Origin: Ectocarpus siliculosus
Taxonomy: Eukaryota; Sar; Phaeophyceae; Ectocarpales; Ectocarpaceae
Reading direction: 5' to 3'
Assembly: GCA_000310025.1 (NCBI GenBank)
Contig: FN649738.1
Span: 127,032-191,031 of the forward strand
DNA: 64,000 nt
The notes below the pieces were generated by a model. The model worked only from the letters and a program-made list of their open reading frames with translations. It was not told the origin of the DNA and ran no database searches. Made by a program: the position numbers and the translations under genes. Below, piece by piece: positions 32,720-44,252 of this stretch. Within the stretch, counting starts at the first letter, position 1; each line of letters begins with the position of its first letter.

Positions 32720-34565
32720 GGGATGATCCTCCTGTTTCTTCTTCGCGTTGGTGTTCTGGACCAAACCAACCGGTACTCCAAGTTGCTCCAAGAAGTGTGC
32801 GTGTTGCGCGACGGGATCTAACCGTTTTTCGAAATATACTCTTCTACACTGCATTCATTCGCGTTGAGGCGTTGAGGCACAGGCAGTAAAATACGTCTTG
32901 GGTGAAATCCCCCGAAACGCGTTTGGGTACGATTATGGGGTTAGGACGGAGTATAATTTCGGGCTGAGAAGAAGGCGTCGTGGGTGCTGCAGGATGATGA
33001 GGAGTCATTTCATTTCAAACCACGATGGATGACTGGCTCTACAGCAGACAGACCGCTACAATTAGTTGTACATACGTAGCTCTTTGCCACACGGGCGATT
33101 GGCTACATCTGATACTCTGATACATTCTCTGCCGCACTCACCTAATGTCGAGCAGCACTATCGATTTTTCTTTATCCAGAACGCGCTTCGCACGATCACC
33201 ACCATGCAGGTCGGTGGTGGCGCCGCCTCCATCTCCCACTTCCGTTATCCAAGTATCACATGGCGCAGCATACGGCACAAACCTCATGTGACATCTGACA
33301 TTTGAAATGTCATTTTCCCGAGGAATCTCTGAAGGAATCTCCGATGGAATCTCCGAAAAATGAGACAGTTGGAGAACAAAACGTCACACGTCGACGGAGA
33401 TCTTCTTCATGCCGCCTGCCTTTTGTGGACGTAGCGAACATCTCTCAGCAGGTGACAACAAACACACGCTACCCAGCAGCGGGAGAGAACGGATACTCGC
33501 CCTACACTTCCTCTATTCAGCTTTGCGGGGAAACAAGGGGGAGAAGCCGATTCATCAGAGGAAGGTGCGTGTATTGCCAGTCCCTGTCTCGTTGGCATAT
33601 ATATGCCCTAGCTCCGCACCGATGCATCTATTTCTTCTTTTTTCTGCGAGGGGTATTTGTATGGGGTCTCCAAAAGCTTGCCAACGCTCAAGGGCTGGAT
33701 CGCAGCGTGTACCGCACGTATAAGCGTGCATCGTCAGCCAGCCTCGATTGTCCGTACGCTCTCTAGGCGCCCCCGTCATTAGTTCTTCGGAGCCGCTGGC
33801 TGTTTCGTGGGCGTGTGGTGGTTTGCTGAACCTCTTGTCCGTTCATTTTCGGGTGGTGGTTGCGTCTGGCCCTTCTCTCCCTCTCGGCCCCTCTCTCTCT
33901 CCTGCGGTGTCCGGCAACGCCGTAGTTACTGCTGGGCTGTAACAGCTATGTACGAACATTCCTCTCAACTTGCCACGGAGGAGCCTTTCCACCGTCAGAG
34001 ATTGGTACCAGGTACTGCTGTACCCACATTCAGATACACAAAACGGAGCGAAAAAAAACTCGCGCCTTTTTCATTTGGTTGGAGGTTTGAATTTTGCAAA
34101 ACATGTTGGGGTTTTGTCATTCGAAGAGGGCTTCGCCTCTCCTTCCCTCCCTCCCCGTGTGCAGAGAGCAGAGAGCTGGCTGCGTGTTGTGGCGCTGCGC
34201 TTTCGATTGCGGACAACTCTGGAGCGTATGGGAAATAGCTTTTTGTTATTTTTGAAGTTTTTTTTTTCACACATCTATTGGATCTTCCGTGTTGTGCTTT
34301 ACTTCTTTCGGGGGTGAAGCATTAAGGAATAATAAATAAACACACAGAAAGACTACCCATTCGAGATATACCCACAGTCGAACGGGATGTGGTGGAGTAT
34401 TTTCAGTGAGTGGAGGGAAACCGGCTGGGTGCTGGAGTTACTTCGAAGCATACACCAGTGCATGTTCGTCGCACTACATGCAGTATCCACAATACAGAAA
34501 ATGTCTTCCTTGCTCAACATTATGTCAGAACTGCACGTTTCGCTTCCGATCCTGGCCTGGGTGAA
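32720..34565. other. Intergenic, no supported gene
   Basis: No recognisable exon. Contains exact TACTGCTGTA at 34,013-34,022 and, at 34,322-34,376, a ~55-bp segment (TTAAGGAATAATAAA through AGACTACCCATTCGAGATAT) that recurs at 48,623-48,676. The Leu/Ser-rich open frames near 33,800-34,310 are on low-complexity pyrimidine-rich DNA and look spurious. Confidence 0.5.
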
Positions 34566-34706
34566 TCGAAGGCAAAGTACTGCAGGAGGGCTAGTGGGTA
34601 GGGGGCCTCAGGGAGAAGAACCCCTCTGTGTGACCACGGGTTGGAGTACGTGGCACAAGTGTTACGATGTATGAGCGCTGATTTGAAGTGAGGACAACAA
34701 AAAAGA
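34566..34706 (+). mobile_element. 5'-truncated SINE copy, then another tRNA-like segment
   Basis: The sequence from GGCAAAGTACTGCAGGAGGG to GCGCTGATTTGAAGTGAGG is the reverse complement of the body and 3' end of the SINE at 12,371, so this copy points right and lacks the tRNA head. An A-rich stretch follows at 34,690-34,710. Just after it, GCGACCCAGGTAGAGAGTCC and GTTTGAATCCC (near 34,786) look like a degenerate tRNA-like head of another short element. Confidence 0.6.
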
Positions 34707-34807
34707 ACAAAAGACTTGAGCACAGCAGTACGGATGCGACCCAGGTAGAGAGTCCTGACCCTTGAACCTCCAAGCGGCCGTTTGAATCCCACAAGAGGAA
34801 CTGCTGC

Positions 34808-35013
34808 ATATGACACAAGATAACACACCCCCTGGACCGATTTTCAAAGCTCGATTACTCCACGACGAAGAGGATGCATAGACGAAAGGATACGCTTCCA
34901 GAGTGCTCTCGACCAGACGACTTCAATGCCGCCGTTGTCGGCCCGGCTACTGTTGCTGTTGAAAAATCGAGCTTTGAAAATCGGTCCAGGAGGTGTGTTA
35001 TCTTGTGTCATAT
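34808..35013. mobile_element. Foldback/MITE-like element with 50-bp inverted arms
   Basis: Arm 34,808-34,857 and arm 34,964-35,013 are reverse complements over 50 bp with only about two mismatches (landmarks ACACAAGATAACACACC, TGGACCGATTTTCAAAGC). The loop is 106 bp. The transcript would form a long stable hairpin. A related arm, ATCGAGCTTTGAAAAT followed by GTGTGACATCTTATGTCATC, lies near 17,448-17,505, so it is a dispersed family. No target duplication was identified. Confidence 0.75.
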
Positions 35014-35147
35014 ACGGTAAGAACTCCAGGCTCGGCCAGCACTATTGTATAGGTTCTGAAGTGCCGGCGCTTTCTGCACCCCCTAGTTCGATTCCACGTT
35101 GGTTCGGGAGTACCTACTGCTGTCAAGTATTTTCGTTTGCCGACGGG

Positions 35148-35720
35148 CGGGGGGGGGGGGTCTGGCCGACGGGAACCTGGTGTATACTTGTACAATGCAT
35201 CGCCGGCATGCAGGAAGTTCTTGGCGCTTTCGCGGCACCGTCCAAAATGAGAGATGCTAGGGCAAAGGTCAAATTGAGGGCAGGGTCCGACATGTGGCGA
35301 GAAGAGTAGAAGGTGGTGGGCGACTGGTGGGAGGGGGTGTGCCCATCGTGAAAGAGGGGGGGAGAGCGCGATCGACGCGGTGGCTTCTAGAGAAGAAGAG
35401 GCGCATACCTGCATGACCCTCTGCAAGGAAGTAAGAAGTGTGTGCGTAGATATTGTAGCCGCTACTACCCCGAATGAGTGAACGAATGTGGGTTTTCCTC
35501 GAACTGTAAGCAAAGCGACGAGGAGATCCCCCGCGAGTGCATGCATGTCTTGGTTATGATTTTAAAATGCATGCTGTTCTGTTTTTTTAGCTGGCCTCGT
35601 GCATGTGTCGAAGGTGGTGTGTATCGATCCCCCTTTTTGGTGTCCAATGTACTGCTGTGCGTCACCTGCTGCAAAGTCTGAATGTTTCGATGTTTCAAGG
35701 AGTCTGTGGGGGGGGGGGGG
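35148..35720. repeat. Poly-G tracts
   Basis: Homopolymer-G runs at about 35,148-35,160 and 35,708-35,722. Similar runs lie at 1,351, 1,590, 7,159, 41,290, 41,770 and 41,919. Such tracts break sequencing reads (see 41,205-42,110), so lengths here are unreliable. Confidence 0.7.
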
Positions 35721-35876
35721 GGGTATGGTGTGGCCCCGTGACGATGACGCGCACCAGCCCCCCCGTTTTTTCCCCGTATGCTACAGCAGTACACCCTCCC
35801 TGAAAACCCGGTACCTATTTCTGATTTCGACCCCTGTCCCCTTCTTTCGCGCGGCGGCATTAGTCGACACCAGAAA

Positions 35877-36565
35877 ATGGCGTCCCGACAGCAGCAGCAG
35901 CAGCAGCAGCAGCAGCGGTGGCGGTGGGGGTCCGTTCCTTCCTTGTCCCTCCTCCTCCCGTTAGTCCTCGTCGTCGCCCTCTCGCCCTTGCCAGCGAGCG
36001 CCACGAGCTCGTCCTTCTTCGCGTCCTTCTGTATGGAGGAGACCCAGGTGTGACCTCGTGGTGTTGCTGCGATATTTTTCTCCCTTTCGTGTATTTGTAG
36101 TGAGAGAGACGTCGTTGTGGCGCGAATGAGGAAGTGCCACACCCCCAGCCGTGTTTCCGTTGGTCTGATTGTTCCCCTCGAGATTTGACGTAAGGGGATA
36201 CCTCCGGCACGCTTGGAATGTTGGCTGACGCTCCGGCAGATCAGTAACACGCAACCGAGGGTAGCAGCATGGTAGTGGTACCTTTACCTTGGATTGGACC
36301 CTTTGTCGAGCGGGGGTCGCTCAGGTCCGACAAGCATATGTGGCTACTGCTGCTGTACCAAAAGGTGGAATAATATGTTATTTGTCAAGGAGGCGTTTTG
36401 AGTGGCCGAGTGACTGCCGCCATCCGCATGCACGGGTGACAATGACCGCGCGCCATGCGTGTTTTTCTTGCTCCACAGGCGTGCGAGACAGACGAAGAGT
36501 GCTACGAGTGTCTCCTTAGCTGGCCGGCCACCGACGCAACGACGTGCACCGACTATTCCCTTGAG
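35877..36565 (+). CDS. Secreted Cys-rich protein, first two exons
   Basis: Exon 1 (35,877-36,047, 57 codons) begins MASR, has a nine-residue glutamine run encoded by CAG, then a strongly hydrophobic segment SLSLLLPLVLVVALSPLPA that should act as a signal peptide with cleavage near SATSS. Exon 2 (36,479-36,565, 29 codons) encodes ACETDEECYECLLSWP and a further Cys (TTCTDYSLE). Both junctions are GT-AG in phase 0. The CxxxxxCxxC spacing suggests disulfide-rich secreted repeats. The gene must continue; the last exon may be at 40,523-40,703, but the linking exons were not found. Function unknown. The CAG run may be length-variable. Confidence 0.5.
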
Positions 36566-38056
36566 GTACACTACAGCCGTGGCTTCCGATATGAGAGGGT
36601 CGAAATTGATTGTCACCGACTCGACCCGCTTTGGTGTACTTCTAGTAGTTGGGTACTGCTGTACCCTATTTCTCCGGTACAAGAGGGGGACTCCGATATG
36701 TAAGGGTCGAGGGCCTTTGTCACACCACCCTCTTCTATCGGAGCCACGGCTGTGCATTTCGTATGCAGAAAGACAAACAAACGAGCAACAGCAGCAACGA
36801 CTTCCCTTCGGTGGCGAGTGCGTCCCTCCTTGCTCTTTGGTGTTACAGTACACGCGTACGCAAGCACCCGTGCGTATCTACAATAACCGCTTGGCATCTT
36901 CTGCTGCTACAAGACGATACAACACCACTGGTGATACGCATTGATCTATCGCGGTTCGGAGTTGTGGTGACCCTCCCTCAAACAATTTTGGCAACTTTGA
37001 CGTGAAGAGGGAAAAGTTCGGAAGTTGGGTTTTCCTAAAATATCACAACCATGAAAGATATCAAAAAGCCACGTCGAGCAATTTTTACCATGGAGTCTTG
37101 TTCTTTGTTAGCGCGCAGTCCGCCTGGTGTTTTTTTTTCTTTTTTTTGGTTGTTTCGCCGAAGAAGTCAAACCATGTGAAACAATGACCCGAAATTTGCA
37201 CGGAAGCAGTTTAGTTTGGACGGGTACCCTGGAACCTCCAAAGAAAGAAAACGATGTTGATCCTTTCTTTTTTGCGGATACAGAACTGTTCGGCAAGGCA
37301 TCAGGGGGTTCCGCACGTGGGAGTTTACCCCAGGAATTCCAACGCATTGGATCAGTAACGTTCTGGGCGGCGCCTGCTAGGGGCGGGAGGTTCAATGCAA
37401 CACTTTGCTTTGCAAGACCGGGAGAACGTGCGAAGCTTGTGTCTAAACTGTTGTGCCGGCGCGGGGTCCTATCCCCACCGTACCGCTGCTATTCCTCGAG
37501 CTCTTACCGTATCCCCAGCGCAAACTTATACGGCTGACTCGGGCTTGTCGCTGAACTGTGCCGGGCGTTTGGGTAGGCGCCCGGTCAAAAGCAAGGCGGG
37601 CGGTGCAGAACTTTGCCGTGCGCAGAGCGTCTCATCGTCACTATTTGGGGCATCGCTGAAGATATTGCAATGTGCTATTATAGCTAGATGTTACCTTTGA
37701 CCTAGGGTTGCGCCGTGAAAAGTTCAGATGCACATGTGGTAATCTGGAAGAGCATTTTGAGTGAACACGGCACGGACATGCAGGGGTGGTTGACCAAACT
37801 GTGCTATTGTACCGCAAACGGCAGCACGACACACTCTCTCTCCACACACACACACCATGATTTTGCGTGTAAACTGCAACAACTCTTGTGTTACACATTG
37901 TGTACTGTAGGGAGGGGAAACAACGTGCGAGGAAGATGGGATCGCCCACTGCTGCGGGTTCGAGGAGGGTATGGCCGAATCCTGTATGGAAAACGCCCTG
38001 CTGGAGGCGTTCTGGTGAGAGACAGAGAGATGCAGAAAGCGAGAGAGATGGAGACA

Positions 38057-38060
<4 letters not shown>

Positions 38061-38093
<33 letters not shown>
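38061..38093 (+). repeat. (GA)n microsatellite
   Basis: About 16 perfect GA units inside a wider GA-rich region (38,020-38,130). Confidence 0.9.
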
Positions 38094-38096
<3 letters not shown>

Positions 38097-38358
38097 GAAC
38101 AGAGACCGGCAGAGACAGAGAGAGTTGTCAGGTCATTGCTACTGTGGCACCTTGCGGGTGTGTTTGGACGCACCGGTGCAAGAAAAAGGTCACACGGCTA
38201 CAGACTTGACTACAATTAGCCGGAAGTCTGAGACGCAAGAGTTCAACCATTGTTGCACTCCCAAAGCAAGACGTTGTTTTTCGGTGCATCAGTTCGCGGT
38301 CGCCTTGAGACTGTTTTTGTCGCCGGCTGTTGTCCGCTGCAGCGGGCCAGTCTCTGTG

Positions 38359-38608
38359 TCACAGCGCCCCTGTCGCGAGCTCGAAACTCCAAAGGCGAGT
38401 AGAGTTACAGCACGGTGAATGCACGCAACCAGTATTTCAGTCATTGAGCTAGACGTTGCGGTGTGGTAAATTCGGTTTTAATTCTTTTTCAATGGGGTTT
38501 AAACATTTTTTGGCCGTCTTCGCCGACGTGGGCGTGCGACTCTCACGATCACAGCGCCCCTGTCGCGAGCTCTAGACTCCAAGGGCGAGCCGAGTTACAG
38601 CACCGTGA
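38359..38608 (+). repeat. Direct repeat, ~60 bp, 190 bp apart
   Basis: TCACAGCGCCCCTGTCGCGA then GCTC, ACTCCAA, GGCGAG, GTTACAGCAC and GTGAA occur at 38,359-38,418 and 38,549-38,608 with a few mismatches. A local segmental duplication. Confidence 0.75.
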
Positions 38609-38765
38609 AGTACGACTAAATCTCCTGCACCCGGGGGCGTCTACGGTAGGGACTGTCACCTCAAAGAATCACGAAGCTCATTGGACCAGATTTGGGAGAA
38701 CCTCAACTCATAAACCATGACCGACCACCACGCACGTTGTTGTTACATGTAGCACCGACGGTGGA

Positions 38766-40095
38766 TTTTTTTTTTTCTTTTCTTAATATGACACAACGAA
38801 ACCATCTCTATCATAGAAAAGAGTCTGAGACAGATTAGCAATGGATTCATAGCGTCAGAAAGTACCTGTATGTCTACGATTTCCCAGACAGCATATAGGG
38901 ACATCTCCCCTGCGGGTAACAGGCCCAACAAGACAGTTTGGTATCTGTCTTGTGTGTCTCATATATGTTATGTAATTGTGCCGCTTGGTGTCAACTAGAT
39001 ATCGACAGACTGTGCTGTCGTCACCTTCTCTAGCGTAAGCAACGATAACTGAAGTAATTCATTAAAGCTTCCAAGTCCTCACTCACGTGCATCGTGTATC
39101 TTGACGCACGTGCACACGGCAACGTTACATGCCTGAAATACACCCCCCCCCGCCAAGTGGCAAGTACAGATCAACTTCTTCCTGCTGCCGTAGGAAGGAA
39201 TTGAACAGGGTTAGTTAATTTTATTGTTGTGGTACGCCAAAGCTGGCTTGTGCTTTGAGTTCTTGAACATGCATGCACATCTCACGAAAAACTGCAAGTT
39301 TGTTTGTCTTCTGTTATACTGTCAACGACGCTGTACAGTAGTATTGAAGATCCCGTTCGACTGCGGGTATATCTCGAATGGGTAGCCAGGACGCTACTTT
39401 CTGGGAGAATGATCAAAGGCATGCGGTATTTCTGTGTGTGTGTTTATTATTCCTTCATTGAAGATGCTGCCGTAGCCTTACACTCTACTACCGTGTACAG
39501 GCGAACGGTAGAGAGTTAACGTACGTTTGTTGTGCAGTGTGCCACTACAAGTATACATAATACCCCTGCCTGTCTTTCCCACGTGAACGGTAGATATATA
39601 CAAGTAGTTCAAGTTTTCGACGTCATACCACTATGTATGCACATTTCGTGGATACCACAAGCATTTAGTGGAATATTTCCTGGAAGTTAGTCAGAAGTTA
39701 GTCGGTGTAGAGCGTGGAAGCGTGACCTTTTCGTGGAATTCTTTGTTGGTCTGCATAATACATAGTCTGAGGCAAGGTTGCACAATAGACAGGTAGGTCT
39801 GCTGCTGTAGGAAGGAAGTTGGACAGGGGTTGTTTTTTTGTTGTTTGTTTGTTGCTGTACGCCACAGCTTTTTTATCTAAAATAATTTCGCTTGTGCTTG
39901 GAGTTTTCGGACATGACATGCATTGCATGCACATCGTGAACTGCAAGTTTTTTTTTTTTTTCTTTTCATAATATGACACAACGAAACCATCTCTATCATA
40001 GAAAAGAGTCTGAGACAGATTAGCAATGGATTCATAGCGTCAGAAAGTACCTGTATGTCTACGATTTCCCAGACAGCATATAGGGACATCTCCCC
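38766..40095 (+). repeat. Near-identical 145-bp direct repeats, 1,185 bp apart
   Basis: 38,766-38,910 and 39,946-40,095 match almost perfectly from a T-rich tract through ATATGACACAACGAAACC and ATTCATAGCGTCAGAAAG to AGGGACATCTCCCC. Between and after them, diverged versions of a second module recur: TAGGAAGGAA...GAACAGGG, then ACGCCA, then AACTGCAAGTTT at ~39,190 and ~39,800, and AC(T/G)G(T/C)CAACGAC at ~39,320 and ~40,105. The region looks like repeated unequal duplication of a composite unit, or a ~1.2-kb element with terminal direct repeats. No coding frame. Confidence 0.7.
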
Positions 40096-40522
40096 TTTTG
40101 TATTACTGCCAACGACATGCTCTGGTAGAAGGTGCTGCTGTAGCCTCTACACTACAGCAGTACCATATACAGGTGAACGTCTTTTCCAGCCTCGTGCCCT
40201 TGGTATGCTGTTCACAGTCTTCACCCACCACCCTTTCCTTTCAGCGTAATACTGAGCTAAGGCGAGGGCGCCTGGCGCCCGAGCCTGGAGACGTTGTATT
40301 TAGTAGTATCTTGCTCCACCTCCCTTGACATTTTGCCATATCTTTTGCTTGTTTTAAGGCGCTCGAGAAGGTTATATAGACACATGCGAGGATGCGAGGC
40401 CCACGTCTATCACGGACGGGCCATCTAGCACCCCCACCCCCCACCCCCCACCCGATCTTCACGCACATCCCACCCCCCCCGTTAGTAACGCCTCCTGTCT
40501 TTTGTCCGTTTTGTTACGTCAG

Positions 40523-40703
40523 GACGTGCACGCTCGCAGACGTCGGTTGCTCTCTAGAGGACATGCCTTGCTCGACGGCAGCGGTAGTTACGGTGTCCGC
40601 CGCCGCGCCGTCCATCGGGCCCCTTTCTTCCATGTACGGGGCCCCCGGTGCCGCACTGGCCGCTGCTGTCGTCGCTGCTTCCGCCGCTGCGATTGGGCTG
40701 TAG
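40523..40703 (+). CDS. Candidate last exon: Cys-containing, hydrophobic C-terminus
   Basis: After the acceptor TTGTTACGTCAG a frame reads TCTLADVGCSLEDMPCSTA, then an Ala/Ser/Pro linker and a terminal hydrophobic Ala/Val-rich stretch ALAAAVVAASAAAIGL before a TAG. Three Cys followed by a C-terminal hydrophobic tail resembles the end of a GPI-anchored or tail-anchored secreted protein. It could be the end of the gene starting at 35,877, which lies on the same strand, but intervening exons are not identified. The entering phase is 2. Confidence 0.4.
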
Positions 40704-41204
40704 ACGGCGTGGAAAGAGAGCGGAACCGGGGCGACAATTGGCGCAGTGTTTCACCTCTAGGGAGCCGGGGCTTGTTGCACTGCACACGGTACCTTTTTTA
40801 GCTAATGCAGAGACAGACAAGCTGCCTTGAGTATTGTTGTAGTTGTAGGACGGTTGAGGTTGTTTCAGGACGCGTGTAGCTGCTACAGACGCAACCCTCC
40901 GGTTTTCGCGTTTGAACGGTAGGTGCATTTGGCAGGTCGGGCAAAGATGGCGCTTCGAGATGGTCGGGTGAGCTGGTGTAGCTGACGAAAACAGTTCATG
41001 GGTTGGCGGCCTGACATATTCGTCTTACGCCGTCCCAGCGTCCCAGCCCCTGGGCTCCAAGGGCGTACCAACATCGGGGCCCCGTGTAATCATTTCCACC
41101 CAATCACACATATTGCTGTACCTGAATATCGGTAAAATAATGAATGGCGTGCTGGGCTGCTGCATGTCATTGCGATTTTAACCAGTTCACCACACACGAA
41201 TGGG

Positions 41205-42110
41205 ATTGGTTACGGGGAGAAGGGGTAGTGGTTTGGCCGCGCGCTAGGAGTTGTAACAGATTGGCGTTTTCGTGCCTGAAGGGCACGAAGAAGGGGGAGG
41301 GGGGGGGGGGGGGGGGCCAAAAAAATGCCTAAGGGGATGGACCCAACCCCCCTCCTTTTGGTTCGGGTTTTTTTCCCCGGGGGAAAAAACTTTTGCGGGG
41401 TCCCCCTTTTCCCAGGGGGAAAAACAAAAGGGGGCCGGGTTGGCCCATTTTTTCCGTACCCCTTGGGGAAAACCCCCTTTTTGGGCCCCCCCCGTAGGCC
41501 CGNNNNNNNNNNNNNNNNNNNNNNNNNNNNNNNNNNNNNNNNNNNNNNNNNNNNNNNNNNNNNNNNNNNNNNNNNNNNNNNNNNNNNNNNNNNNNNNNNN
41601 NNTGTGGTGGAAAAAAAAATTTTTGGGGGGGGGGGGGGGAAATTTTTTTTTTAGGGGGTAGAAGGGTAAGAGTTTGGGGGTTTAAGGGGGGTAAAAAAAT
41701 GGGGGGGGGGGGTAATTTTTTTAAGAAAATAAAAAATATTGTTGTAGTGAAATATGGGAAAAAAAAAAAAGGGGGGGGGGGGGTGTTGAAGGTAATGGGG
41801 TTTTAAAAAATTTAAAAAAAAAAAAAGGGGTTTGTTTAGGGGGAGAAGGGGTAGTGTTTTGGCCCCGCGTTAGGAGTTGTAAAAGATGGGGGTTTTTGTG
41901 CCTGAGGGGCGGAAAAAAGGGGGGGGGGGGGGGGGGGGGGGGCGAGAGGATGGCGTAGGTGGATGGACACAACGCCCTTCCTTTCGGTTCGGTATTTTTC
42001 TCGCGTGGGAAAGAGCTTGCTGCGGGTCGTCGTTTCTCGATGGGGAATATCATAGTGGGTCTGGTTTGTCTCATTTTTCTCGTACCTCTTGCTGAGATCG
42101 CACTTCTTGG
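41205..42110. other. Assembly artefact: both flanks of gap 1 are the same locus
   Basis: 41,300-41,502 is a homopolymer-smeared version of 41,940-42,115 (matching landmarks: GGATGGACACAACGCCC, TTTCGGTTCGG, CTCGTACCTCTTGC). 41,730-41,930 is a smeared version of 41,110-41,290 (TATTGCTGTACCTGAATATC, GGGAGAAGGGGTAGTG, GCTAGGAGTTGTAACAG). Both smears begin at the poly-G tract, approached from opposite sides. The likely true sequence is clean DNA to ~41,290, one poly-G tract, then clean DNA from ~41,940. Open frames here are meaningless. Confidence 0.9.
41503..41602. other. Assembly gap 1 (100 N)
   Basis: Exactly 100 N, the same size as gap 2, so a placeholder of unknown length. The flanks indicate that no sequence may be missing here (see 41,205-42,110). 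Confidence 0.95.
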
Positions 42111-42115
42111 GCCAT

Positions 42116-44252
42116 CTCGGTAGGTCGGTCGGTGTATGTGCGGTGTTGGCGATTGCCATGATGTGCAGCAGTACAAGACGTCATTTACTTCTTCTCGAAT
42201 TCTCGTCTTCGTTGAAGGTCATGCGCAGAAACAGTCCATTCCATGCGATACACTTCCAAGGGTTGTTGAGTTGTTTACGGTCCCTTTTCACATCAAGTCA
42301 TGATCATGATCCACAGAGAGAGAGAGAGTTGCTTCACCCGTGCTTTAAGTTTGGCGGAATCTTGGTTGCTTGGCCGTCTCTTGATTTATTTTTGGATGTG
42401 TGTGAGATCCTAGTCCGCTTGCTTTCGTTGGTTGCAGGCTGCGACAGGTTGTCGTTGTATGTATGCGTGTGTATTGTTGTCGGCAGATCTTCCACAAGGC
42501 CACTCTGCGGATGGTCTGTTTGCTCCAAGGTAACCAGCCAGCAGCAACAGGGTGCGGGAGTTGGGGTGGTCTCAGTCCGGAAGTAGGCGAGAGGGGGGAA
42601 TTGGACATACATGTGGAACTCTTTGTTTGGAGCAGAGGAGTTCAGATTCGTCGCCCCCCTCCCTCGTCTTGGTTGCCATCCGTGTGCCCCCCGATTGTCG
42701 GCGGCATCTTGCTTGCCGCTTTGGTATCCGTCTCTTTTCTCGCTTGTTTGGTTCGTGCAGGGTGCAGGGTTGCTGTGGGAGGGAGGACCCTTCGAATCGA
42801 ATCAATGTTGGAGTCGTAAGGAGAAACGAATGAGTAAGTACGGAGGGCACCGAGGGTGGACGTGGACTACTTGTGTCATCGTCTTTATTATTCGTTTTTT
42901 CTCTTTTTACCATTTTCTTGTGACTGACTTGCTTGGTCGTTGTTCTTGGCCGTTCTTGACGCGTGCTACAACTCTTGGCTGTACCCGGCATCACCGTCTC
43001 GTTTGAACGGCATGGGATGTGGATTTTTTTTTTGACGAACGAACACACTGCAGGTACATGCATGCATGTGTATGATGGGTGAAAAAACTGCATAGAAGGT
43101 TGGGTGTTTTACGTCCCTGTACAGTAGTAGTTATTATAGTTGCACTTCCTCGGGAGAGACGGCATCTTACTTTACGTCAACACTAACAACGAATGAAAAT
43201 CAGAGACCATCTCTCTCATCCAACATACGAGTAAGAATGAATGAGATTCAGACGCAAAATAACTCATCCAACAAGTCTATCGCAGTGCGAAGACCGGTGA
43301 AATTTTCCGTCAAATATGCATTAGACGCGAATCAACAGTCATTTTGCATGGGAGAGGCATCAATATGTATATGCACGATGCGATACTGAATATTTTGACA
43401 CCCTGCCTGGCTGTCGTGGCCGCAGGAAGACAAGAAGACCAATGGAGTCATCGATTGATTGAATGAGTGAATGGAAATGAGAGGACGGTTATCGACCGAC
43501 AGAATTCCCGGCCAAAGCAAGCGAGAAAATTCTTCTATCTTCGGCACGCTCTAAGAAGACATGATGGACACGACGTCAAATTGAGGTGCAGGCCCTTTTT
43601 CTTATTTGGTCACCACCGTCCGTCGAGCATAATATAGATAGGTCATTCATTATATAGAGTTTAGTGTAGTTTCCACGGCTGAGGTAGGTCGGTGTGTTCC
43701 TTGTCGATTTTTCTTCTTTATCGCCAAGTTGTTTGTTTCTTCATCGAGGGCGCTAATTTTTGTACTCGAGGTGCCCACGGTTAGTTAGTTCCGGGGGCGG
43801 CTCCGGGTGAACGTAGATGAAACGGGGTTTGTTTCTTTGCGTCCGCGGGCACACTCCTCTGCTGTGTTTGAGCGAGGTAGGGTCGCCTCTTCGAGAACCT
43901 ACTACTGTAGTAGCCTCGTGTCTCGCTCAGCACTTGGTAGTACATCGAAAACCCGGCGTTGTTTTGTTGTACTTTTTTCCGCCGAAAATAAAAGCGTACC
44001 GGGAAGTAGGAGTCAAAACTCTCACAAGAAGCAACCTGACGTGTGTCTTGGGAGCGCGTCGGTCGCAGTAACCAGGGAGGGTACCTGGCGTGGTAACCAA
44101 CCTTATGCATACGGGATTACGTGGGCGCCCGTCCTTGTCTATTTGAGAATGTGACACGGTCGTAGGGCGCCAGTTGGTTCTCGTGTGGTTTCTCCAACAG
44201 CAGCGCGTTTGTTTGAGACATTTGGCACCACAGGGGCCACACAGGCAAATAA
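42116..44252. other. Intergenic, no supported gene
   Basis: Open frames up to 173 residues occur on both strands but overlap each other, have no recognised domains and run over simple sequence. Exact TACAGYAGTA decamers lie at 43,120-43,129 and 43,900-43,909. Confidence 0.45.

Larger units (their letters stand above)
36566..40522. other. No supported exon; simple and direct repeats
   Basis: If the Cys-rich gene ends at 40,703 this is its intron region; otherwise it is intergenic. It holds a GA microsatellite and two direct-repeat pairs, listed separately. The 136-residue open frame around 37,127-37,537 has no recognised family and no supporting splice context. Confidence 0.4.

Noticed and set aside
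41272-41661. Coding frames across gap 1
   Set aside because: They read through homopolymer-smeared sequence and N; the region is an assembly artefact.
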